Of a stretch of DNA of 42,615 nucleotides, positions 25,761-33,188 are shown one piece after another. Position 1 is the first letter of the stretch; the number at the start of each line of letters is the position of its first letter. The DNA lies in assembly GCA_016286585.1 (NCBI GenBank), contig JAEETC010000014.1:1-42615 (forward strand), read 5' to 3'. Under the pieces are notes generated by a model. The model did no database searches. It was not told where the DNA came from and worked only from the letters and a program-made list of their open reading frames with translations. A program made the translations under genes and the position numbers. This DNA is from Prevotella sp. GTDB taxonomy: Bacteria > Bacteroidota > Bacteroidia > Bacteroidales > Bacteroidaceae.

Positions 25761-26738
25761 ATGCCCAGCCTGAAGGAAATCAAAGGCCGCATAGCCTCAG
25801 TCAAATCCACGCGGAAGATCACCTCGGCGATGAAGATGGTAGCCTCATCGAAGCTCCATCACGCCCAGGTGGCCATCCAGAACATGCTGCCCTACGAGAC
25901 GATGCTGGAGCACATCCTCAAGTCGTTCCTCGCAGCCGAGGCAGAGGCTCAGACCATCTACGACAAGCAGCGCCCCGTCAAGCGCGTGGCCCTCGTGGTC
26001 TTCACCTCCAACTCCTCGCTCTGCGGCGGCTTCAACGCCAACACCATCAAGATGATGACGCAGGCCGTTGATGCCTATGCCAAGGAGATAGGGCGCGACA
26101 ACGTGGAGATCTATCCCATCGGCCGCAAGGTCTATGAGAAGGCACAGAAGCTGGGGCTCAAGGTACAGGGCGAATACTCCGCACTGGCCGACAAACCCAA
26201 CGTCGCCCAGTGTATTGATATCGCCATGGAGCTCGGTCAGAAATTCGCTGAGGGTGAGGTAGATAAGGTCGAACTCATCTACCACCACTTCAAGAGCGCA
26301 GGCTCCCAGGTTCTCACCCGCAAGACCTTCCTGCCCATCGACATCGAGTCGGAGCTGAAGGCCGATCACGAGCGCGACCTGACGAGCATCATCGCTACGA
26401 AGGAGTCGCAGGAGTATCTGAAAAATAGAGGTGAGAGGTCAGACGTGAGAGGTCAGAAAGAGGAAGAGGTGAAGCCGTTGAACGACAACTTCATCGTCGA
26501 ACCTGACATGAACACCGTGCTCACCCAGCTCTTGCCGAAGATGGCCCATCTGATGCTCTATACAGCTCTGCTCGACAGCAACGCCTCTGAGCATGCCGCC
26601 CGCATGGTGGCCATGCAGACAGCCACCGACAATGCCGACGAGCTGCTGCGCGAACTGAACCTCCAGTACAACAAGAGCCGCCAGCAGGCCATCACCTCCG
26701 AGCTGCTCGACATTGTGGGCGGTTCCGTGAACAACTGA
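25761..26738 (+). CDS. atpG: ATP synthase F1 subunit gamma, with internal insertion
   Basis: The rotor-shaft subunit. N-terminal (MPSLKEIKGRIASVKSTRKI) and C-terminal (ITSELLDIVGG) helices of the coiled-coil shaft are intact, with the usual SSLCGGFN Rossmann-side segment. At 325 residues it is longer than the roughly 290 usual for the family. Much of the excess lies at residues about 222-238 (KNRGERSDVRGQKEEE), coded by a heptamer micro-array (26428-26455) of the type seen between genes elsewhere in this window. The insertion keeps the frame and falls in the globular part, before PDMNTVLTQLLP. Confidence 0.95.
   Translation: MPSLKEIKGRIASVKSTRKITSAMKMVASSKLHHAQVAIQNMLPYETMLEHILKSFLAAEAEAQTIYDKQRPVKRVALVVFTSNSSLCGGFNANTIKMMTQAVDAYAKEIGRDNVEIYPIGRKVYEKAQKLGLKVQGEYSALADKPNVAQCIDIAMELGQKFAEGEVDKVELIYHHFKSAGSQVLTRKTFLPIDIESELKADHERDLTSIIATKESQEYLKNRGERSDVRGQKEEEVKPLNDNFIVEPDMNTVLTQLLPKMAHLMLYTALLDSNASEHAARMVAMQTATDNADELLRELNLQYNKSRQQAITSELLDIVGGSVNN
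26428..26455. repeat. heptamer micro-array inside atpG
   Basis: GAGGTGA, GAGGTCA, GACGTGA and GAGGTCA are four exact-length units inside the coding sequence. Codon use and encoded residues (GERSDVRGQ) differ from the surrounding gene. Being 28 bases long, it must have been balanced by other changes to stay in frame. Confidence 0.8.
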
Positions 26739-26868
26739 CGCGCTCGGCTATGCCGCTTCGCTGGTCGAAGATACTACTTTCTACTATAACCGAAGAGAGC
26801 CCGGCGCCATGTGCATCGGACTCTCTTTTCAACTCACAAAAGACAACATCAAATCAATAAGGATAGCA

Positions 26869-27369
26869 ATGCAAGACAACAAAGCCGAACGTTTTCCGAT
26901 TGTCGACGAGGAGGGCCGAGTGATCGGTGCAGCCACAAGGGGCGAGTGCCACAACGGCTCCCGACTGCTGCACCCTGTCGTCCATCTCCATGTGTTCAAC
27001 TCCCAGGGTGAGGTCTACCTCCAGAAGCGTCCCACCTGGAAAGACATTCAGCCCGGCAAATGGGACACTTCCGTGGGCGGCCACCTCGACTATGGCGAGA
27101 CCCCTGAGCAGGCCCTGGTCAGAGAGGTCCGCGAAGAACTCGGCATCACCGACTTCGAGCCCGAGCGGGTAGGGCAGTACGTCTTCGACAGCCGTCGGGA
27201 ACGAGAGCTCGTCTATGTCAACCGCACCACTTACAACGGCCCCATCCGTCCCTCTGCCGAAGAACTCGACGGCGGCCGTTTCTGGTCGCTTGACGAGATA
27301 CGCGCCGCCATCGGCCAGCAGATCCTCACCCCGAACTTCGAAAGCGAATTCCAGCGGTTCTTCTTGTAA
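26869..27369 (+). CDS. NUDIX hydrolase (IDI/YfcD-like)
   Basis: A 166-residue hydrolase of nucleoside-diphosphate-linked compounds. The Nudix box is perfect: G71-x5-E77-x7-R85-E-V-x-E89-E90-x-G92-I, read as GGHLDYGETPEQ then ALVREVREELGI. The preceding ATRGECHNGSRLLHP and VYLQKRP segments resemble the isopentenyl-diphosphate-isomerase-like Nudix group. The substrate cannot be read from sequence. An open frame extends to 26809, but ATG 26869 is preferred: it is preceded by AAGGATAGCA and starts where family similarity starts. It is about 130 bases after atpG and may be transcribed with it. Confidence 0.9.
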   Translation: MQDNKAERFPIVDEEGRVIGAATRGECHNGSRLLHPVVHLHVFNSQGEVYLQKRPTWKDIQPGKWDTSVGGHLDYGETPEQALVREVREELGITDFEPERVGQYVFDSRRERELVYVNRTTYNGPIRPSAEELDGGRFWSLDEIRAAIGQQILTPNFESEFQRFFL

Positions 27370-27476
27370 GAACCAGCGTACTTACGGAAATCCATAATTT
27401 TCTTGTCAAATAATTTCATAACAGTCATATCGTTGAATCAGTATTTCATATCTATCTGATAACCAATGGTTTGACG

Positions 27477-27540
27477 TAAGTCAGATTTAGGGCTAAGGAA
27501 AGTCGGAGTTTGGGCTAAGGAAACTCTGACTTTCATGCCA
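27477..27540. repeat. three-unit tandem array with exact 22-bp period
   Basis: Units start at 27477, 27499 and 27521, with cores TAAGTCAGAT, AAAGTCGGAG and AAACTCTGAC; the first two share the spacer GGGCTAAGG. The core family is the same as in the array at 13949-14060. Units 2 and 3 can pair as a 13-bp stem with one G-T. Confidence 0.8.
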
Positions 27541-27719
27541 ACTTTCTCCGAAAAACCAGCAACCTTTCTTCGAGAAAGGTATCTGTATCAAAAATTTGTC
27601 AAATAAATTGACAGTATCTTTATATCATTGGTCATCTATCTCTTCTGAGCCATAACACCGACTCACCAAGCTCTTTAATGTTAAAAACGCAAAAGAACGT
27701 TAAACAAAAGCCTTAAAAA

Positions 27720-27931
27720 CGCCAGAAAAGGACAATTGATTTCTACCGATTTCGTAAATTTGCAATCACGAAGCTGCGGCTTTCAATCGTAAGGGGGAGG
27801 GGCTGCCGAGACAGGTAGCCCCTCGGTCAGCCCCCCGTTAGGAAGGGGGCGGGAAGGGGCACCCCAACCTGAGCTCGGCAGCCCCTCCCCCTTACGATTG
27901 AAACGCCTCGCAAACGCTTTTTTGCATTTTC
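27720..27931. repeat. long-hairpin element, copy 1 (upstream of the toxin-antitoxin pair)
   Basis: A 212-base element whose ends are nearly identical to those of copy 2. The left part (27730-27800) includes TAAATTTG, a possible -7 element, CACGAAGCTGCGGC and the start of the stem. A perfect 30-bp stem pairs 27781-27810 with 27874-27903. Inside it come CAGGT/ACCTG, GCCCCT/AGGGGC and an apical GCCCCC/GGGGGC hairpin. The right part (27884-27931) ends GCAAACGC, six T and GCATTTTC. It could be a structured RNA with promoter and T run, or a MITE/REP-like DNA hairpin. Confidence 0.85.
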
Positions 27932-27943
27932 TTCCCCAAAAAC

Positions 27944-27974
27944 TTGTTAAGTTCAGAAATTCTTCCTATCTTTG
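27944..27974 (+). promoter_or_regulatory. promoter of the toxin-antitoxin pair
   Basis: TTG (27944-27946), a 20-base spacer and TATCTTTG (27967-27974) match the Bacteroidetes consensus. It lies directly after element copy 1 and 17 bases before the antitoxin start. Confidence 0.8.
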
Positions 27975-27991
27975 CGCCAAAATAAAACGCT

Positions 27992-28285
27992 ATGGAAGAA
28001 AAGAAATATCCTACATTTAATGAAGAAGGATCCGTTGGCAAGGTCTGCGAACCAATCGTTGCTCCTGTTCCTGATACAATGTCTGCCTCAGGTATTGCAG
28101 AAGATCATGACTGGATAGACGACCTAGACTGGGACAAATTCCCCAGCTTCGGTCCTTTTACAGACGAAGAAGCCATTGCCAGAATCGACAGATTCGAAGA
28201 AAGACTAAAGAAGGGAGAAGTTAAGTGGACTTCTTCAGAACAAATGTGGGAGGAACTCTATAACAAATATCCATGGCTAAGATAA
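27992..28285 (+). CDS. putative antitoxin of a RelE/ParE-type pair
   Basis: A 97-residue acidic protein (many Asp/Glu; DHDWIDDLDWDKFPSF) with a C-terminal helix, TDEEAIARIDRFEERLKKGE, that could wrap the toxin. No DNA-binding ribbon-helix-helix or HTH motif is evident. Its end overlaps the toxin start by 13 bases, the usual antitoxin-first arrangement with coupled translation. The call rests on this context rather than on a recognised antitoxin family. Confidence 0.65.
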   Translation: MEEKKYPTFNEEGSVGKVCEPIVAPVPDTMSASGIAEDHDWIDDLDWDKFPSFGPFTDEEAIARIDRFEERLKKGEVKWTSSEQMWEELYNKYPWLR

Positions 28286-28596
28286 TCTGGGAAGACGAAC
28301 CCAAATTGCTTCTTAATCAATTTATCGATTATGCAGGACTTGAATATGGAAAGTCAACTGCAAAAAGATGGGCTACAGAAGTTCAAGCTTTTGAGTATCG
28401 TGTTAAGTCCTTTCTAGAATCCTATCCTCCTGAAGAACTTCTAATTGGTCGCAGTCCCCTATATCGTCGACGCCACCTGATGAATCGCCGTTTTAAGATC
28501 ATCTATTACTACGACGAGGCAGACAATACAGTACATGTTATCGACATTTGGGATACGAGAAGAAATCCTTCTGCATTGATTCGCAGGATCAAGTAA
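28273..28596 (+). CDS. RelE/ParE-superfamily toxin
   Basis: A 107-residue basic protein. The C-terminal half has the RelE/ParE pattern: RRRHLMNRRFKIIYYYDEAD, a beta hairpin, then VHVIDIWDTRRNP. RelE-type members cleave mRNA at the ribosome and ParE-type members poison gyrase; the sequence does not decide between them. The N-terminal helices (LLLNQFIDYAGLEYGKSTAKRW) are longer than in minimal RelE. It lies between two copies of the long-hairpin element. Confidence 0.8.
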   Translation: MAKIIWEDEPKLLLNQFIDYAGLEYGKSTAKRWATEVQAFEYRVKSFLESYPPEELLIGRSPLYRRRHLMNRRFKIIYYYDEADNTVHVIDIWDTRRNPSALIRRIK

Positions 28597-28647
28597 TTTG
28601 TTTTCAACGCCTAATTGCCAAATAATATTAAATAATGGAGTGCTGCC

Positions 28648-28871
28648 CGCCAAAGACGGACAATTGCATTTTCCGATTTCGTAATTTTGCAATCACGAAG
28701 CTGCGGCTTCAATCGTAAGGGGGAGGTACAGAAAATAGGTCGCCCTAAAAATTAAAATTACGCCCCCCCTCCAAGGGGGGCGGTTAATTAATTAAATGAG
28801 GGCGCCCCAACCTGTTTTCTGTACCTCCCCCTTACGATTGAAACGCCTCGCAAACACTTTTTTGCATTTTC
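28648..28871. repeat. long-hairpin element, copy 2 (downstream of the toxin)
   Basis: A 224-base direct copy of the element at 27720. Outer segments are almost identical, including CGATTTCGTAA, CACGAAGCTGCGGC, TTCAATCGTAAGGGGGAGG and the GAAACGCCTCGCAAAC end. The inner stem differs completely yet pairs perfectly: 28708-28735 with 28815-28842 (28 bp), extended by AGGT/ACCT. The apex is CGCCCCCC/GGGGGGCG, and CCCCAACCTG is kept on the 3' side. It lies 51 bases after the toxin stop. Confidence 0.85.
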
Positions 28872-28916
28872 GACTATATTTGCGACAAAAGCATTTGGGC
28901 ACGCGAAGTACTGTAG

Positions 28917-28964
28917 GTTAGGTGTTTAGTTAGGTGTTTAGTTAGGTGTTCGGTTAGGTGTTTG
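28917..28964. repeat. four-unit 12-mer tandem array
   Basis: Four units of GTTAGGTGTTTA, the last two varied at their ends. It is followed at 28968-28975 by AACACCTA, the complement of TAGGTGTT present in every unit, so any of the four could form an 8-bp hairpin with it. Confidence 0.85.
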
Positions 28965-29111
28965 ACCAACACCTACCCCTTCTCAAACCCTTTACACAAA
29001 AGCGCTTCTGAATATTTGGGTTAAGTGTTAGCAAATGCTTAATCTTTGCATGCTTTGACACTTCCACACGCCTTGTAAAAACACTTTTTTTGAAATTTCT
29101 TTCTAAAATGC

Positions 29112-29142
29112 TTGCATAGTTCAGGAATAATTTATAATTTTG
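29112..29142 (+). promoter_or_regulatory. promoter of the LytTR operon
   Basis: TTG (29112-29114), a 20-base spacer and TAATTTTG (29135-29142), matching consensus. The start codon is 58 bases downstream. Confidence 0.78.
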
Positions 29143-29151
29143 CATTTGACA

Positions 29152-29177
29152 CCGCTAGGCCCATAGGGGTAAAGCGG
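29152..29177 (+). promoter_or_regulatory. hairpin in the leader of the LytTR gene
   Basis: CCGCT (29152-29156) pairs with AGCGG (29173-29177), with an inner CCC/GGG. It falls within the predicted 5' leader, about 24 bases before the start codon. Its role is unknown. Confidence 0.45.
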
Positions 29178-29200
29178 CATGAACCTAATGAATATTAACG

Positions 29201-29563
29201 ATGGACAGTCTGATTTTCTTCAACTCACGTGACGAACTATTGCGTATTGATACAGCAAAAATCGTCTACTTCGAGGCTAATGGTAATTACACCAACATCA
29301 TCATGGTCAACAAACTGCGCGCTTCCGTCTGTATGAACCTCGGAGAAATGGAGAAAGCACTTGCTGATCAGATAGGCGACGAAGCTAAGCGATTCATGCG
29401 TATTGGCAAACGATTCATTATTAATATGCGCTATGTTTACTCTATAAATGTACTCAAACAACAATTGGTGCTTTCCGACTATGATCATTTCGCCTTCCAA
29501 GTTAGCATCTCAAAAGATGCTCTCAAGAAAATGAAAGATCTGATGTTAGTGGCAAAAGTATAA
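29201..29563 (+). CDS. stand-alone LytTR DNA-binding protein
   Basis: A 120-residue protein that is essentially one LytTR domain, the beta-fold DNA-binding module of LytR/AgrA response regulators. Visible are IVYFEANGNYTNIIMVNKLRA in parts, LGEMEKAL, and FMRIGKRFIINMRYVYSI, the typical C-terminal strand region. There is no receiver domain, so control must come from a partner or from its own expression. It leads an operon of envelope and FHA proteins; the next gene starts 10 bases later. Its likely binding sites would be in the operon's own leader, which is inference. Confidence 0.87.
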   Translation: MDSLIFFNSRDELLRIDTAKIVYFEANGNYTNIIMVNKLRASVCMNLGEMEKALADQIGDEAKRFMRIGKRFIINMRYVYSINVLKQQLVLSDYDHFAFQVSISKDALKKMKDLMLVAKV

Positions 29564-29573
29564 AATAATATAT

Positions 29574-30248
29574 ATGGTAATTATAATAGGCAGAGATCCA
29601 GAAAGTGGCAAGATGATGATGACGGTTGATGGCAATGAACAACCTTCAACCTCATCAGAAACGCTTCCCAATAGCATTGCAAATCAGCATTGTAGGCTAA
29701 CGATTAAGGATGGTAAGATTCTCTTGAAGAATCTAGATATCAACAACTATACATACGTAAACGGTCAAATCGTAGAGTCAAAAGCAATCTCCCGGAACGA
29801 TAAGATAGAATTAGGTAAGGATCGTGTCTTATTAGACTGGGCAATCCTGAATCCTTTTTTGCCCGTAGATATTAGTCACTTGGAGAAGATATGGGTAGAC
29901 TACGAGAATGAGAACATTTCCCTCCAGATTAAAGAACGCAAATTCAATGCCATACGTTCTGCTACAGGTATATTTACTATGGTGGCTATAGCCCTAAGTA
30001 TTGCCACAGGTGGCAAGAGCAAGTGGTACTTCGTATTGTACGGGATAGCCATCCTGGCATCAGTCATTTTTTTCCTCAAAGCTTATATAGACTCTTCTAA
30101 AATACCCCAGAAACGTCTCGAATTGACTCGCCAGTTCCAGCGTGATTATGTATGCCCAAAATGCAAACATTCGATGGGTAGTCAGCCATACGAGTTTTTG
30201 GCTCAAAACAGCCATTGTCCATATTGCAAAACACAATTCATACATTAA
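29574..30248 (+). CDS. FHA-domain membrane protein with C-terminal zinc ribbon
   Basis: A 224-residue protein. An FHA-like phosphothreonine-binding domain spans about residues 1-90 (IIIGRDPE at the start, SIANQHCRL with the family's Ser/His turn, YVNGQIV and DKIELG). Two membrane helices follow (about 129-145 and 151-170), then a zinc ribbon with C194, C197, C215 and C218 (CPKC, CPYC). FHA modules recruit phosphorylated partners, so this is a likely membrane scaffold. No Ser/Thr kinase is in the window. The second FHA-like protein at 31135 shares the zinc-ribbon feature. Confidence 0.8.
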   Translation: MVIIIGRDPESGKMMMTVDGNEQPSTSSETLPNSIANQHCRLTIKDGKILLKNLDINNYTYVNGQIVESKAISRNDKIELGKDRVLLDWAILNPFLPVDISHLEKIWVDYENENISLQIKERKFNAIRSATGIFTMVAIALSIATGGKSKWYFVLYGIAILASVIFFLKAYIDSSKIPQKRLELTRQFQRDYVCPKCKHSMGSQPYEFLAQNSHCPYCKTQFIH

Positions 30249-30280
30249 TCCCACCATTTCGTGGACTATCTTCTCAAAAA

Positions 30281-30312
30281 TTTGGAACGTAACAAAACTA
30301 TTCCGATATTTG
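30281..30312 (+). promoter_or_regulatory. internal promoter within the LytTR/FHA operon
   Basis: TTTG (30281-30284), a 20-base spacer and GATATTTG (30305-30312), one base from consensus. It lies in the 104-base gap before the 30353 gene, the only wide gap in the operon. Confidence 0.6.
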
Positions 30313-30352
30313 CACTCGAAATCAGTTACAAACAATTTAAACATTTAAGATT

Positions 30353-31129
30353 ATGACTACAAAAGAAACATGGAAACCAGTAACGATCGGTGGTCTCACT
30401 GGTATTTTGATGGGAGCAGGAACAATGTTTGGAATTCAGGCTACTGCTTCTGTAGGTAATGAAGAGCCAATGAGTGCAAATGAGGGGTTTAAAGTTGCAA
30501 CCGTTGATGATTCTATGAGTTTTAATCATGCATTTGAATCAGCTCGTGCTCAGGTAGGTGCTGGTGGTGTGTTCACTTGGCGAGGAAACATCTTCAATAC
30601 CTATACAGCAGATGAATGGAAAGCTATGTCGAATGATGAGAAGCGACTCTTTGCAGAACAGGTAAAACCCGAGATTCCTGCTGCAGATGTAGATACGAAG
30701 CAGATTGCTGAAAACACATCAGCAGAGCCAGATTCTCAAGATCTAGAGGTTGGCGATGATGTTCAAATTGTAGCAGAGCAGCAACATAATACAGAAGTAA
30801 ACAATAATTACGAAGCTCAACTGCAGGCTACAAGCTGGAACCAGCTGGCTCAGGAAGAGAATGATGTACGTGTGGTAGGCTTCAAGGATATCGAAATTGG
30901 CAAAGGACGTTCTATCACTATGCAGGAGGTGGATATCAATGGCCAACGTGTTGCAGTGATTGACGTTGACAAAGACGGAGATCCCGACTTTGCAATGACA
31001 GATCTGAATCACAACTATCAGATGGATGAGGGTGAGGTGATAGACCTTCACACTGGTGAGGCTGTTTCATTCACCAATGATGATCCTGCTGTAGACAATA
31101 CACCTGATTTTGATACATTCACAACATAA
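30353..31129 (+). CDS. membrane-anchored protein with EF-hand-like calcium loops
   Basis: A 258-residue protein. An N-terminal hydrophobic segment (about residues 11-32, GGLTGILMGAGTMFGIQATA) should anchor or export it. It then has a motif FTWRGNIFNTYTADEWKAMS, which I recall from other Bacteroidetes envelope proteins but cannot place in a named family. An acidic Gln-rich linker follows, and a C-terminal part has Asp-rich loops DVDKDGDPDFAM and DLNHNYQMDEGE that resemble calcium-binding (EF-hand/dockerin-like) loops. The function is unknown; the loops suggest a calcium-stabilised extracytoplasmic domain. Confidence 0.68.
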   Translation: MTTKETWKPVTIGGLTGILMGAGTMFGIQATASVGNEEPMSANEGFKVATVDDSMSFNHAFESARAQVGAGGVFTWRGNIFNTYTADEWKAMSNDEKRLFAEQVKPEIPAADVDTKQIAENTSAEPDSQDLEVGDDVQIVAEQQHNTEVNNNYEAQLQATSWNQLAQEENDVRVVGFKDIEIGKGRSITMQEVDINGQRVAVIDVDKDGDPDFAMTDLNHNYQMDEGEVIDLHTGEAVSFTNDDPAVDNTPDFDTFTT

Positions 31130-31134
31130 GTAAT

Positions 31135-32124
31135 ATGTTAGATCAACTTCGCATCCAATGTCCATCGTGCGGAATAATCCTTGATGTAAGAAATTCCAAG
31201 CATGAAGCCCTCAAGCAGATTGTGTGTCCAAACTGTAAGAAACAGTTGGCTGTGAATTTTAAAGAGGAATTAGAACCACTGGCTCCTCCACAACCAATAG
31301 AACCTCTCTATTATGGCGAGATGCGTATAGATCTAAAAGAAGGGGTCAACAAAATTGCACTTCCTGATACCGATACGGTTGAGATCAAGGTTGTACGACT
31401 CAAGGATGGCTATACCAAATGCATGGTACACCCTTTGGGTGATAAGATTCCAGTTAAAGTTAATAGACAGCGACTTGAGGCAGATGAACAGGTGGTTCTT
31501 TCTAAGGGCGATTATCTGGAGATTGGTAAGACCTGCTTGAGGACTGGAGAGCCAGGATCATTAACGCCACCTAACCAAGATGATTCTGACGATCAAGGTT
31601 GTGAACGACCAGCAAAGCCTCGTCCACAAAAAGAACGCAATTATATCTGGCTATATGCAGTTTTAGCTTTTGGACTACTGATGGGAGCGACAATCTACCT
31701 CTGGCCATCAGAACAGGGAAAGGAAATTCTCCCACCTGAAGATTTGGCAACTCATGTATCTGACAGCATGGTAGAGAATCCACCTGTGGATACAGTGGAT
31801 AAAGCAAGGGGCAAAGAATCTATTCAAAAGGTTACATCTCCAACCCAACAAAAACCGCCAGTAGAGATAAATAAAGATTTATCTGATTATGATTTGGAGA
31901 AGTTGGCCCTGAAAGGTGATGTAGATGCTCAGTATAAATTAGGAAATCGATTGATACATGGCGATAATCCTAGTTCTATCTTAAGAGGTGTTAAATATCT
32001 TCGAATGGCCGCTCAGAATGGTTCTTCAAAAGCAAAGGTTGTTTTAGAAAAGGTTATTATAAAACTTCGACAAAAAGCCACAGAAGGCGATAGTATAGCT
32101 TATTATATATTAAAGTCAATTTAA
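31135..32124 (+). CDS. zinc-ribbon, FHA-like, membrane protein with Sel1-like C-terminus
   Basis: A 329-residue protein. The N-terminal zinc ribbon has C9, C12, C31 and C34 (CPSC, CPNC). A beta-rich FHA-like region (about 50-140) lacks a clear phospho-binding signature and may be degenerate. A charged linker leads to a membrane helix (about 171-192, LYAVLAFGLLMGATIYLWP), then a low-complexity stretch and a Sel1/TPR-like helical end (GDVDAQYKLGNRLIHGDNP). The layout mirrors the 29574 protein with domain order reversed, and the two may work as partners. Gaps of 5 bases on both sides indicate one transcript. Confidence 0.7.
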   Translation: MLDQLRIQCPSCGIILDVRNSKHEALKQIVCPNCKKQLAVNFKEELEPLAPPQPIEPLYYGEMRIDLKEGVNKIALPDTDTVEIKVVRLKDGYTKCMVHPLGDKIPVKVNRQRLEADEQVVLSKGDYLEIGKTCLRTGEPGSLTPPNQDDSDDQGCERPAKPRPQKERNYIWLYAVLAFGLLMGATIYLWPSEQGKEILPPEDLATHVSDSMVENPPVDTVDKARGKESIQKVTSPTQQKPPVEINKDLSDYDLEKLALKGDVDAQYKLGNRLIHGDNPSSILRGVKYLRMAAQNGSSKAKVVLEKVIIKLRQKATEGDSIAYYILKSI

Positions 32125-32129
32125 ATTAA

Positions 32130-33188
32130 ATGAAACGAAGCATATTATATATCATCATTTGTCTGGTAGCATTTCTCCCAGCGTCAGCAAAATCCACATT
32201 TCGTACTGCGGAATTGGAAAGGCTGGCCAAAGAGTTAGCTCTCAACATCGAGGCTCTTCCAGATGGTTACTGCCATCTGACTGCCAATGGTGTTAAGCTG
32301 ACAGTGCACCAGAAAGAACAGACAATAGATCATATTGGTCTGTATCTGTTCTCTGAGGAACTGCGCAAAATGGGAAAATCGCCAATTTTCGACTTCCTTG
32401 AGCGTTATTTCCTGCAACTAAAATATCCCTCTCAAATCAAGAGTAAGCAAAACATAATTCGTGATGACCAGTTTACTTTCCTGATTGGAAGTCTCGAATC
32501 AGTAGACAACATCTTGCTAACGGATGGTTTCAGTTTCAACTATGATAATCATCGCTATCAGGCCACCTGGAATCGTAATGACTCTACGCTGCTCTCTGTA
32601 TCTTTTCCTGTAGAATATGAACTGATAAGCGGTGAGAACAAGATTGAGGCAGAGGATAATCTCATTAATGATGTCAGAAGTACAAATGTGACTATCCCTG
32701 AAGGAAAGCCTGTAATCAAAAATAATCATTACCTTTCTAAGAACATCACTAACAGATTGTATCTTCAAAACGGAATGTTAGTGGCAAGTGCTCAGCATCC
32801 AGCAGAGTCTGTGGCAAACATGATGCTTAGTCTTCAGACTGAGGGAGACTATCAGATTAGTATCACACAGATGTCATATGGCTTTAAGAAAACGGTTTTC
32901 GAAGTGCCTCTAAGACAATGGATTGCTTTCTGTCATACTCATGGATGCGAACTCTATTTTGGAATTGAGAAGATTTCAGATGGTGGAAACATAGAATGTG
33001 TGGTTGTGGCAGTAAATGAAGCGGAAAACTATAATCATGTGATGACAGTTCTGGTGCCATCTGATATTCTCGAGGCAAGAACTGGCAAGATAGAAGCCCG
33101 CCTCTATCCCTATGTACCGACGCATAACGTGTTGAATATGTTTGCAGCTTACAGAAAATCAAACCCTAAAACGTTCGTAAGCAAATGA
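32130..33188 (+). CDS. exported protein of unknown function
   Basis: A 352-residue protein with a signal peptide (MKRSILYIIICLVAFLPASA). The mature part is a mix of strands and helices with no recognised domain. It lies 5 bases after the 31135 gene and overlaps the next gene by four (ATGA), so it is part of the same transcript. Its position suggests an extracytoplasmic partner of the FHA membrane proteins. Confidence 0.62.
   Translation: MKRSILYIIICLVAFLPASAKSTFRTAELERLAKELALNIEALPDGYCHLTANGVKLTVHQKEQTIDHIGLYLFSEELRKMGKSPIFDFLERYFLQLKYPSQIKSKQNIIRDDQFTFLIGSLESVDNILLTDGFSFNYDNHRYQATWNRNDSTLLSVSFPVEYELISGENKIEAEDNLINDVRSTNVTIPEGKPVIKNNHYLSKNITNRLYLQNGMLVASAQHPAESVANMMLSLQTEGDYQISITQMSYGFKKTVFEVPLRQWIAFCHTHGCELYFGIEKISDGGNIECVVVAVNEAENYNHVMTVLVPSDILEARTGKIEARLYPYVPTHNVLNMFAAYRKSNPKTFVSK

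Larger units (their letters stand above)
27370..27991. other. long intergenic region: 22-bp array, hairpin, element copy 1, promoter
   Basis: In order: a three-unit 22-bp array (27477-27540), a short hairpin ACCTTTC/GAAAGGT near 27562-27580 without a T run, a small inverted repeat TGTCAA/TTGACA (27597-27613), featureless AT-rich DNA, the first copy of the long-hairpin element (27720-27931) and the toxin-antitoxin promoter. No gene is seen. Confidence 0.7.
28597..29200. other. long intergenic region: element copy 2, 12-mer array, promoter and leader hairpin
   Basis: It contains element copy 2 (28648-28871), a possible -7 element TATATTTG at 28875-28882 without a -33 partner, a four-unit 12-mer array (28917-28964), AT-rich DNA, and the promoter and leader hairpin of the LytTR operon. 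No gene is seen. Confidence 0.7.

Noticed and set aside
27730..28871. Integron attC sites flanking a toxin-antitoxin cassette
   Set aside because: Folded variable hairpins beside a toxin pair recall attC, but the long identical ends are unlike attC and no RYYYAAC/GTTRRRY core pair or integrase was found.
27720..28871. Retron ncRNA for the hairpin element
   Set aside because: Inverted-repeat structure fits loosely, but no reverse transcriptase gene is present in the window.
28917..28964. CRISPR-like or iteron origin for the 12-mer array
   Set aside because: There are no spacers, and no replication initiator gene lies nearby; treated as a simple tandem repeat.
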